Part shown: positions 25,061-32,086 of the stretch, in pieces
Position numbering within the stretch: position 1 is the stretch's first letter
How the letters are laid out: each line of letters begins with the position of its first letter
Program-made: the position numbers and the translations under genes
The notes under the pieces: model-generated
Database searches by the model: none
What the model was told of the DNA's origin: nothing
What the model saw: the letters and a program-made list of their open reading frames with translations, nothing else
NCBI RefSeq assembly: GCF_019799965.1
Contig: NZ_JABGCJ010000001.1
Span: 372,001-436,000, forward strand
Origin: Modestobacter italicus
Lineage (GTDB): Bacteria > Actinomycetota > Actinomycetes > Mycobacteriales > Geodermatophilaceae
Reading direction: 5' to 3'
Length of the DNA: 64,000 nucleotides

Positions 25061-26151
25061 GCCGCACGCCCCGGCAGCTGGGCCAGCAGCAGCCGGCCGA
25101 GGACCCCGAACGGGGCGCGCGCGGCGATCGACGGCGGTTCGCCCCGCTCGCTGCGGGCCACCGCCGACCGGTCGGCGGCCAGCTCGGCGAAGACCGGCCG
25201 GCCGACCACGTCGGCCACCTGCGCGCGGGTCAGCCCGCCGGGGACCGGGCGGCACACCAGCAGGGCGGCCGACCAGGGCCGTGGCTCGCCGTCCGGGCCC
25301 CGGACCAGGGCGCGGGCGGCCGCCGATGCGCGGAGCCGGGCCGGGACCACCAGCACCGACAGGTCCGCCTCGGCCAGCAGCTCCCCGGCGCCGTCGCTGT
25401 GCGCCGGCAGGTCGACCACCACGCCGCAGCCGCTGTCCCGGGCGCCGGCGGCCACCGCGAGCAACGCCTCGGTGCCCACCGGCTGCGGCTGCTCGCGGGA
25501 GGCGGCGAGGACGGCGACCCCGGCGGCCTCCGGGAGCGCGGCGGCCAGCGCCGGGCCGGCGACCCGTCCGCTGACCCCCGCCAGCTCGGGCCAGCGCAGC
25601 CCGGGTGCCCGCTCCGCGCCGAGCAGCAGGTCCAGACCCGCACCCCAGCCGTCACCGTCGACGAGCAGCACGTCGTCGCCGGCCCGGGCGCGGGCGGTGA
25701 GGGCCAGCGCGGTGGCCAGGGTGCTGGCACCGGCGCCGCCGCAGGCCGAGCCCACCGCGGCCAGCCACCCCGGCCGGGCCGGTGCCCGCACGGCGGCGGC
25801 GACCCGCTCGACCAGCCACGTCTCGTCCCGCGGCAGCACCACCACCCGCTCGGCGCCCAGCTCGACCGCCGCCGGCCACACCTCCGGCCCCGGGTCACCG
25901 ACGGCCACGACCAGCAGCCCGGGCCTCCGGGGCAGCGCGCGCACCGCGGCGCTGCCCAGCACCTCGGCGCCGAGCAGCACCAGCGGCGCGTCGCGGTGCG
26001 CGCGGCGCAGCGGCCCCCCGCCGCTGGTCAGCTCACCGGTGCTGCCGGCGGCGGCCAGCAGCCGGAGCAGGTCGTCGAGCAGCAGCGGGTCGGTGCTGAC
26101 GACGAGCGGACGGGCAGGGACGGGACCGGCGGCGCGGCTGGCAGTGGACAC
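25057..26151 (-). CDS. Ssd/CpaE-like ParA-family protein of the Tad locus
   Basis: Protein of 364 residues in two parts: an N-terminal receiver-like domain without a clear phosphoacceptor (LVVSTDPLLLDDLLRLLAAAG) and a C-terminal ParA/MinD-like ATPase with a deviant Walker A GSACGGAGAST, VLLVDGDGWGAGLDLLLG and VVVDLPAH. It corresponds to the septum-site Ssd proteins of mycobacteria and to CpaE, which localise the pilus machine. GTG 26151 is the likely start; the frame stays open to 26211. It is divergent from the HAD-IB gene. Confidence 0.82.
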   Translation of the reverse strand: MSTASRAAGPVPARPLVVSTDPLLLDDLLRLLAAAGSTGELTSGGGPLRRAHRDAPLVLLGAEVLGSAAVRALPRRPGLLVVAVGDPGPEVWPAAVELGAERVVVLPRDETWLVERVAAAVRAPARPGWLAAVGSACGGAGASTLATALALTARARAGDDVLLVDGDGWGAGLDLLLGAERAPGLRWPELAGVSGRVAGPALAAALPEAAGVAVLAASREQPQPVGTEALLAVAAGARDSGCGVVVDLPAHSDGAGELLAEADLSVLVVPARLRASAAARALVRGPDGEPRPWSAALLVCRPVPGGLTRAQVADVVGRPVFAELAADRSAVARSERGEPPSIAARAPFGVLGRLLLAQLPGRAA

Positions 26152-26263
26152 CGCGCCAGCGCAGCCCACGGGAGGGCGGCAGGACAGCCCGGCAGCGGAT
26201 CTGTGGACCACCCATCGTGGTGTGGATTCCGCTGCACCCGGCCGCCCGTCCTGCCGATCCTCT

Positions 26264-26269
26264 TACCGT
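26264..26269 (+). promoter_or_regulatory. -10 box TACCGT, leaderless start of the HAD-IB gene
   Basis: TACCGT is followed by seven bases and ATG 26277, the leaderless spacing repeated in this window. A -35 is not evident. Confidence 0.55.
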
Positions 26270-26276
26270 GTGGGAC

Positions 26277-27143
26277 ATGACCCGCGCTGCGGCGTTCTTC
26301 GACCTGGACAAGACGGTCATCGCGAAGTCCAGCACCCTGGCCTTCGGACGACCCTTCTTCCAGGGTGGGCTGATCAACCGACGGGCCGTCCTCAAGGGCG
26401 CCTACGCGCAGTTCGTCTTCTCCCTCGCCGGCGCCGACGCCGACCAGATGGAGCGGATGCGCCGCCAGATCACCGCGATGACCACCGGCTGGGACGTCGC
26501 CGTGGTGCACGAGATCGTCCGGGAGACGCTGCACGAGATCGTCGACCCGCTGATCTACGACGAGGCCGCCGACGTCATCGAGGCGCACCGGGCCGCAGGC
26601 CGTGCGGTGGTGATCGTCTCCAGCAGCGGTGCGGAGATGGTCGAGCCGATCGGCGAGATGCTCGGCGTCGACCGCGTGGTGGCCACCCGGATGGTCACCC
26701 GCGACGGGCAGTACACCGGCGAGATCGAGTTCTACGCCTACGGCGAGAACAAGGCCACCGCGATGCGGGACCTCGCGGCCGAGCAGGGCTGGGACCTGGC
26801 CGACTGCTTCGCCTACAGCGACTCGGTCACCGATCTGCCGATGCTGGAGGCGGTCGGCCACCCCACGGCGGTCAACCCCGACCGGGGCCTGCGCAAGGCC
26901 GCCGCCGAGCGGGGCTGGCCGGTGCTGGAGTTCACCCGCCCGGTGACGCTGCGGTCCCGCTCGGCAGCGGCTCGGACTCCCGTGGTCACCGGCACCGCGA
27001 TGGGCGTGGGCGCGGCCGTCGCCGGGATCGCCTGGTACGCCCGGCGACGCGCCCTGCGGACGCCCGCCGGCGGCGTGGTCGCGGCCGTCGCGCTGCCCGC
27101 TCCGGTTCCCCCGATCGGACGTCGGCGCCCCCGGGGCGCCTGA
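26277..27143 (+). CDS. HAD-IB family phosphatase (SerB-like fold)
   Basis: Cytosolic HAD hydrolase of 288 residues. Motif I FFDLDKT holds Asp9 and Asp11, motif II is VIVSSSG, motif III is Lys in GENKATAM and motif IV is YSDSVTDLPML. The 50 C-terminal residues include a hydrophobic segment (VTGTAMGVGAAVAGIAWYA) flanked by Arg, suggesting membrane attachment. HAD-IB genes of this type commonly stand divergent to ssd/Tad loci in actinobacteria. Substrate unknown. The ATG fits a leaderless promoter better than the upstream GTG at 26217. Confidence 0.88.
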   Translation: MTRAAAFFDLDKTVIAKSSTLAFGRPFFQGGLINRRAVLKGAYAQFVFSLAGADADQMERMRRQITAMTTGWDVAVVHEIVRETLHEIVDPLIYDEAADVIEAHRAAGRAVVIVSSSGAEMVEPIGEMLGVDRVVATRMVTRDGQYTGEIEFYAYGENKATAMRDLAAEQGWDLADCFAYSDSVTDLPMLEAVGHPTAVNPDRGLRKAAAERGWPVLEFTRPVTLRSRSAAARTPVVTGTAMGVGAAVAGIAWYARRRALRTPAGGVVAAVALPAPVPPIGRRRPRGA

Positions 27144-27158
27144 CCGGCGCCCGAGGGC

Positions 27159-27956
27159 TCAGCCGCGGAGCAGGCTCTCGCAGATCGCCAGGCCCTCGGT
27201 GGCGCCGTGCTCGGTCGCCCGGCAGCAGTGCACCAGCCACCCGGCCACCCCGGCGGGGCCACCGGAGCGGTAGCCCTCCAGCGCCGCGCCGTAGGCGTCC
27301 GCGCCCAGTTCGGCGAACCCGACCTCGGGCACCGACACGGCCTTGGGGTCCAGGCCCCGGGTGATCCCGACCAGCCGGCCGGCGGCGCGGGCGACCACGC
27401 CGTCCTGCACGCCGAAGGGGGCCAGCGCAGCCAGCTCGCCGTGGACGACGCCGGCGACCACCACCGCCGGCACCGTGGTGGCCCCGGTGATGATCGAGAA
27501 GAGCCCGCCCAGCCGTGACCCGGCCGCACCGTTCGGTCGCCCCAGGTCTGCGGGGTCGGCGAGGTCGGTGGCTGCCAGCACGTGCAGCCGGGCGAGCACC
27601 TGCCCCGGCGCCCGCTCCCAGGTCTCCACCATCGAGCCGAGCCCCACCGAGACCCGGAGCGCCCCCTGGACGACGGGGTCCCTCACCTCACCGGACCGCA
27701 GCTGACCCAGCGGCAGGTCCACCCCCTGCAGTGCGGCCGACGCGCGGGCGCCACGCAGCGCCGACTCGGCGCTGACCCCGGCGGACTCCCGGCGGAGCAC
27801 CTTGTGCCCGAGCAGCCTGTCGACGGCGGCGCGGGCCCCCTCGGCGGCCTCGGCGACCCCGGACAGCTCCATCAGCGGCGCGAGCGGGTCGGGGCCGGTC
27901 GGGCGGGCGGCGGGCCGGGGGGCCCGGCCGGCGCCGGGGCGCAGCGGGATCGTCAC
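27159..27956 (-). CDS. Fic/Fido-like protein with degenerate active site (often annotated oxidoreductase)
   Basis: Protein of 265 residues, mostly helical. I see a possible remnant of the Fic fold: ARASAALQGVDLPL resembles the SxxIEG inhibitory helix, QVLARLHVLAA resembles the helix before the active site, and LAPFGVQDGVVARAAGRL lines up with HPFxxGNGRxxR, with the catalytic His replaced by Ala and the anion-hole Asn lost. If correct, it cannot AMPylate. Proteins like this follow the Tad/HAD genes in many actinobacteria. It is convergent with the HAD-IB gene, 15 bp apart. Confidence 0.5.
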   Translation of the reverse strand: MTIPLRPGAGRAPRPAARPTGPDPLAPLMELSGVAEAAEGARAAVDRLLGHKVLRRESAGVSAESALRGARASAALQGVDLPLGQLRSGEVRDPVVQGALRVSVGLGSMVETWERAPGQVLARLHVLAATDLADPADLGRPNGAAGSRLGGLFSIITGATTVPAVVVAGVVHGELAALAPFGVQDGVVARAAGRLVGITRGLDPKAVSVPEVGFAELGADAYGAALEGYRSGGPAGVAGWLVHCCRATEHGATEGLAICESLLRG

Positions 27957-28008
27957 GCCTGCGACGGTACGAGCCGCGCCCGGCTGGTCGTCGACCGCCC
28001 ACCGGCGC

Positions 28009-28401
28009 TCAGAGCTGGTGGCCGGTGGTCCGGTCCACGTGCGCGGGGACGGTGACGTCGGTGTCCCCGGTGGTCACCGTGCCGGTCGGCTCGAACATCA
28101 GGATCGCGCCGCCGGGCGAGGACGGCTTGTGCTCGGTGCCGCGCGGCACCACGAACGTGTCGCCCCGGTGCAACTGGACGGTGGTCTCGGTGCCGTCGGG
28201 GTCGCGCAGGGCCACGTCGAACCGGCCGTCCAGGACGAGGAAGAACTCGTCGGTGGCCTCGTGCACGTGCCAGACGTGCTCGCCCGCCGTGTGCGCGATC
28301 CGGACGTCGTAGTCGTTGACCCGGGCCACGATGCGTGGGCTGTAGACCTCGTCGAAGGTGGCCAGGGCGTCGGTCAGGTTCACCGGGGCGGGTGTCGTCA
28401 T
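28009..28401 (-). CDS. Cupin-domain protein
   Basis: Single-domain cupin of 130 residues. Motif 1 GEHVWHVHEATDEFFLVLDGRF carries two His and a Glu as metal ligands, and motif 2 GDTFVVPRGTEHKP carries the third His. It is probably a small-molecule binding or isomerase protein; the substrate cannot be told. It is transcribed away from the cobC-like gene. Confidence 0.85.
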   Translation of the reverse strand: MTTPAPVNLTDALATFDEVYSPRIVARVNDYDVRIAHTAGEHVWHVHEATDEFFLVLDGRFDVALRDPDGTETTVQLHRGDTFVVPRGTEHKPSSPGGAILMFEPTGTVTTGDTDVTVPAHVDRTTGHQL

Positions 28402-28488
28402 CCCGCCACCCTCCTCCCCCGCACGTCCGCCTGCTTTGACGTTCCTGACCGGGATCGGCCCTCGGCGGGCAGCTGCCGGCCCGCCGCC

Positions 28489-28494
28489 TAGGCT
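28489..28494 (+). promoter_or_regulatory. -10 box TAGGCT, leaderless start of the cobC-like/cobU/cobS unit
   Basis: TAGGCT is followed by eight bases and ATG 28503. No cobalamin riboswitch core is visible upstream of this unit. Confidence 0.55.
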
Positions 28495-28502
28495 GCCTGG
28501 CG

Positions 28503-29066
28503 ATGACCGGCCCGCTCACCCTCCTCCTCGTCCGGCACGGACAGAGCGAGTGGAACGCCGCCGGGCTGATGCAGGGGCAGACCGCGCACGTGCCGCTCAC
28601 CGAGCTCGGCCACTGCCAGGCGGCGCAGGCCGCGGCCGAGCTGGCCGCGCTCACCCGCAACGGCGCCGGCCCGGGTGCCCTGGTCTCCAGCGACCTGCTG
28701 CGGGCCGTGCAGACCGCCGAGCACTGCGCCGCCGCCACCGGGCTGACCCTGTCCACCACCCCGGCGCTGCGCGAGCAGGGCTACGGCGTGCTGGAGGGCC
28801 GGCCCTCGCGCGAGCTGTGGGACCTCGTCGACTGGACCGACCCGCACTGGTCGGCCGAGGGCGGGGAGAGCCTCGCCGCGCTGCACGCCCGGGTCGCCGG
28901 CTACCTGCAGGGCCTGCGCGCCGACCCGCCGGCCGACGTCGTCGCGCTGGTCACCCACGGCGACACCATCCGCGCCGCCCAGGCGGTCGTCGCCGGGCTC
29001 GGCCCGGACCAGCTGCCGGGCGTGACGCCGCACAACGGCACGGTGACGAGGCTGGTGCTCCCGTGA
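28503..29066 (+). CDS. Histidine phosphatase, alpha-ribazole phosphatase (CobC)-like
   Basis: Phosphoglycerate-mutase-fold phosphatase of 187 residues. LLLVRHGQSEWN holds the catalytic His, followed by SSDLLRAVQTAEH, LREQGYGVLEGR and the second His in LVTHGDTIRA. It overlaps cobU, so removal of the 5'-phosphate from alpha-ribazole phosphate or adenosylcobalamin phosphate in the final cobalamin steps is likely, though the family also contains general phosphatases. Confidence 0.85.
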   Translation: MTGPLTLLLVRHGQSEWNAAGLMQGQTAHVPLTELGHCQAAQAAAELAALTRNGAGPGALVSSDLLRAVQTAEHCAAATGLTLSTTPALREQGYGVLEGRPSRELWDLVDWTDPHWSAEGGESLAALHARVAGYLQGLRADPPADVVALVTHGDTIRAAQAVVAGLGPDQLPGVTPHNGTVTRLVLP

Positions 29067-29626
29067 CCCGCGTGCTGGTGCTCGGCGGTTCCCGGTCGGG
29101 CAAGTCCGCGCACGCCGAGCAGCTGCTGGAGAGCTGGACCGAGGTCACCTACCTGGCCACCTCCCGGGTCGACGACGCCGACGCCGAGTGGGCCGCCCGG
29201 GTCGCCGCCCACCGGGCCCGCCGCCCCGCCGGGTGGACGACGCTGGAGACGACGGCGCCGTCGGAGCTGATCCGGGCCGGCGCGGTGCTCGTGGACAGCG
29301 TCACGACCTGGGTGGCCGCGTTGATGGACGAGACCGGCATCTGGGACACCCTGGACACCACCGGCGCGCACGCCGCGGGCTCTCCCACCGACGCCGCCGC
29401 GGCCCGCGACCGGCTCGCCGCCCGCTGTGACGCCCTGGTCGACAACTGGGTGATGACGCCGGCGCACGTGATCGCGGTCAGCGACGAGGTCGGGCTGGGC
29501 GTGGTGCCCGAGACCCGGGCCGGGCGGCTGTTCCGGGACACCCTGGGCACGGTGAACCAGCGGCTGGCCGCGACCGCCGACGAGGTGTGGTTCGTCGTCG
29601 CCGGGCTGCCCCAGCGGCTGCGGTGA
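29063..29626 (+). CDS. cobU: Adenosylcobinamide kinase / adenosylcobinamide-phosphate guanylyltransferase
   Basis: Phosphorylates adenosylcobinamide and transfers GMP to it. The 187-residue protein has the P-loop GGSRSGKS near its start, YLATSRVDDADAEWAARVAAHRARRP with the CobU-type HRARRP motif (guanylylation His), LVDSVTTWV, and SDEVGLGVVP near the end, all diagnostic. GTG 29063 overlaps the phosphatase stop, and the stop overlaps cobS (GTGA). Confidence 0.95.
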   Translation: MTRVLVLGGSRSGKSAHAEQLLESWTEVTYLATSRVDDADAEWAARVAAHRARRPAGWTTLETTAPSELIRAGAVLVDSVTTWVAALMDETGIWDTLDTTGAHAAGSPTDAAAARDRLAARCDALVDNWVMTPAHVIAVSDEVGLGVVPETRAGRLFRDTLGTVNQRLAATADEVWFVVAGLPQRLR

Positions 29627-30408
29627 GCCAGGTGCCGGAGCGGTCCCGGTGGGCCGGGCCCGCGGAGTCGTTCGCGCTGCTGACCAGCCTGCGGGTGCCG
29701 GCCGCCGCCTCCGCCCGCGGGGTGCTGCCCTGGGCGCCACTGGTCGGGCTGGTGCTCGGCGCGGTGGCCACCGCGGTCGCCTGGGCCGCCGGCCGCGCCG
29801 CGAGCCCGCTGGTGGGCGCCGTCCTCGGGGCAGCGGTGCTGGCCTGGCTGACCCGCGGACTGCACCTGGACGGGCTGGCCGACACCGCCGACGGGCTGGG
29901 TCCGCTGCGCGGCCGGGAACGGGCGCTGCAGGTGATGCGCGCCGGCGACGTCGGGCCCTTCGGCGTGGTCACGCTCGTGCTGGCGCTCCTCCTGCAGGTC
30001 GCCTGCCTGGCGCAGCTGCTCACCGTGGACGGCGGCTGGCTCGCCCTGCCGGCGGCGGTCGTGACCGCCCGGCTGGCGATGGCCCGCACCGGCCTGCCGG
30101 GGGTGCCGATCGCCGAGGGCTCCTCACTCGGCCAGGCCGTGGCCGGCACCGTCTCCCGCGCCTGGCTGGCCGCCTGCGCCCTGCTCACCGTGGCCGCAGC
30201 TGCGGGCGCCGCCCTGCTGATCGGCTCCGACGGCCCGACCGCCGCGCTGGTGCTGGCCGCCGCCGTCGCGGCGGGGCTGGGTACCTCCGAGGCGCTGTTC
30301 GCCCGCGCCGTCGCCCGGCTGGGCGGGGTCAACGGCGACGTGATGGGCGCGATGGGCGAGGTGGCCGCCGCGGTCACCCTGCTCACCGCCGCAGTGCTGC
30401 TCGGCTGA
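29623..30408 (+). CDS. cobS: Adenosylcobinamide-GDP ribazoletransferase (cobalamin synthase)
   Basis: Integral membrane enzyme joining adenosylcobinamide-GDP with alpha-ribazole (phosphate). Length 261 residues with about six helices. Conserved blocks are LTSLRVPA, RGVLPWAPLVG, TRGLHLDGLADTADGLG with the metal-binding Asp cluster, RAGDVGPFGV and GGVNGDVMGAMGE. GTG start overlaps cobU. A four-base gap separates its stop from the convergent moaD-like gene. Confidence 0.95.
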   Translation: MSQVPERSRWAGPAESFALLTSLRVPAAASARGVLPWAPLVGLVLGAVATAVAWAAGRAASPLVGAVLGAAVLAWLTRGLHLDGLADTADGLGPLRGRERALQVMRAGDVGPFGVVTLVLALLLQVACLAQLLTVDGGWLALPAAVVTARLAMARTGLPGVPIAEGSSLGQAVAGTVSRAWLAACALLTVAAAAGAALLIGSDGPTAALVLAAAVAAGLGTSEALFARAVARLGGVNGDVMGAMGEVAAAVTLLTAAVLLG

Positions 30409-30411
30409 CGC

Positions 30412-30705
30412 TCAGCCCCCGGCGACGGACTGCACGACCATCACCTCGGCTCCGGCGGGCACCGGCGTGGCCAGCCCGGCCAGGCGGCGCACCTCGTCGC
30501 CGTCGACGTAGACGTTCACGAAGCGGCGCAGCGCGCCGGTCTCGTCGCGCACCCGACGGTCGAACACCGGGTGCTCGGCGGCCAGCGCGTCGAGCACCGC
30601 GCACACGGTGGCGCCGTCGATGAGGTCGAGCGACACCGACGTCCGGCCGCCGGTGCAGTCGGCCAGCATGCGGGGCAGCAGCACCCGCACGGTCACGGCA
30701 GCCAC
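30412..30705 (-). CDS. MoaD/ThiS-like ubiquitin-fold sulfur carrier
   Basis: Protein of 97 residues ending in Gly-Gly, as sulfur carriers need, with VTVRVLLPRML at the N-terminus, VCAVLDALAAEHP and FVNVYVDGDEVRRL in the middle. It follows the BNR-repeat gene by one base and is surely in its operon; this pair recurs in actinobacteria. No moeB or thiF partner is nearby, so the pathway served is unknown. Confidence 0.85.
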   Translation of the reverse strand: MAAVTVRVLLPRMLADCTGGRTSVSLDLIDGATVCAVLDALAAEHPVFDRRVRDETGALRRFVNVYVDGDEVRRLAGLATPVPAGAEVMVVQSVAGG

Positions 30706-30706
30706 C

Positions 30707-31786
30707 TCACGACAGCACCGCGGCCCGCACGCAGAGCACGTCGGGCAGGTGGCCGGCGACCTGGGTGAACGACTTCCCCGCGTCGGCGCTGGCGTGGACC
30801 TCCCCGCCGCGGGTGCCGACGTAGACGCCCACCGGGTCGCCGGCGTCGACGCAGGCGGCGTCCCGCAGCACCGCGTTGTACTCGTCGGTCGGCAGCCCGT
30901 CGGCCAGCCGCTGCCAGGTCCCGCCCGCGTCGTCGCTGCGGTGCACCGCCAGCCGCCCGTCCGGCGGGATGCGCTGACCGTCGGCGACCAGCGGGACCAC
31001 CCAGATCCGCCCGCCCCGGCGGGGGTCGGCCAGCATCACGAAACCGAAGTCCGAGGGCAGCCCGTCGGCGATCGAGGTCCAGGTGTCGCCGTCGTCGTCC
31101 GACCGGTGCACGCCGTGGTGGTTCTGCGCGTACAGCCGCCGCGGGTCGGCGGCGTCCCGGGCGATCTTGTGCACGCACTGACCGAACTCCGGCGCCGGGC
31201 CGGGCAGGAAGTAGGCGGAGATGCCGGTGTTGCGCGGCTGCCAGGACGCCCCGCCGTCCCGGGTCCGGTAGACCCCGCCGGTGCTCATCGCCACGTGCAC
31301 CGTGCCGCCGGGCCCCGGGACGACGGAGTGCGCGGCCGCCCCGCCGTAGCCGGCGCCCCACTCGGCGCGGTGCGGGTGGTCCCACAGCCCCCGGCACAGC
31401 TCGAAGTGCTCGCCGCCGTCGTCCGAGCGCCACACCGAGATCGGCTCGCAACCGGCCCACACCACCCCGGGCCGGTCGTCGGCGTCCGGGCGCAGCTGCC
31501 AGATCCGCTCGACGGCGGCGCCGGTGTCAGCCGGGAAGCGGATCGCCCCGTCGGCCGGCTCGGTCCAGGTGACGCCCAGGTCGTCGGAGTGCACGACCGT
31601 CGGGCCGAAGTGCTCCGACCGGACGCCGATCATCAGCCGGGTGCGGCCGGCGCGGGTGTCGATGCCGATGCTCGGCACCTCGGTCATCAGGAAGTGCGGT
31701 GCGGAGAGCGACCAGCTGCCCCGGTCCTCACTCGTCGCGAGCCAGAGCCCCTTGCGGGTGCCGATCGCCAGCAGCGTGGTGGTCAT
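30707..31786 (-). CDS. BNR/Asp-box repeat beta-propeller protein (YCF48/sialidase-like)
   Basis: Protein of 359 residues with several Asp-box repeats (SEDRGSWSL, SDDLGVTWTE, SDDGGEHFE, RDGGASWQP, SDDDGDTWTS, SDDAGGTWQ, SADAGKSFTQ), giving a beta-propeller. No signal peptide is seen, so it is probably cytosolic. No sialidase catalytic residues could be assigned. It is encoded with the MoaD-like protein, which may bind it or use it as a scaffold (inference). Confidence 0.88.
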   Translation of the reverse strand: MTTTLLAIGTRKGLWLATSEDRGSWSLSAPHFLMTEVPSIGIDTRAGRTRLMIGVRSEHFGPTVVHSDDLGVTWTEPADGAIRFPADTGAAVERIWQLRPDADDRPGVVWAGCEPISVWRSDDGGEHFELCRGLWDHPHRAEWGAGYGGAAAHSVVPGPGGTVHVAMSTGGVYRTRDGGASWQPRNTGISAYFLPGPAPEFGQCVHKIARDAADPRRLYAQNHHGVHRSDDDGDTWTSIADGLPSDFGFVMLADPRRGGRIWVVPLVADGQRIPPDGRLAVHRSDDAGGTWQRLADGLPTDEYNAVLRDAACVDAGDPVGVYVGTRGGEVHASADAGKSFTQVAGHLPDVLCVRAAVLS

Positions 31787-31816
31787 GCCATGACAGACCG
31801 CCGGCTGCCGGCGAAC

Positions 31817-32026
31817 TCATCGGCGGCGGGCCCGGTTCACCGCGGCGACACCGGCCCAGCCGAGCGAGTAGAGCACCAGCAGGATCCACAACCGCGGCCA
31901 GTCGGTGGCCCGGTAGACGACCTCCTGGACGAGGTACACGACGACGAACATCGCCAGGACCAGGCACACCTGTACTGCTGTCTCGCGAGCCGCCGCACGT
32001 TGGACGAGCTGCCGGTTCCCAGCCAT
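31817..32026 (-). CDS. Small membrane protein, unknown
   Basis: Protein of 69 residues with two hydrophobic helices (VQVCLVLAMFVVVYLVQEVV and LWILLVLYSLGWAGVAAV) and a basic C-terminus NRARRR. No family recognised. Confidence 0.6.
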   Translation of the reverse strand: MAGNRQLVQRAAARETAVQVCLVLAMFVVVYLVQEVVYRATDWPRLWILLVLYSLGWAGVAAVNRARRR

Positions 32027-32086
32027 GGCCCCACCATGCCACCGGCCGAGCCGGGTGTCAGCGGCCGTCGGAGAAGCCGGGCGAGG

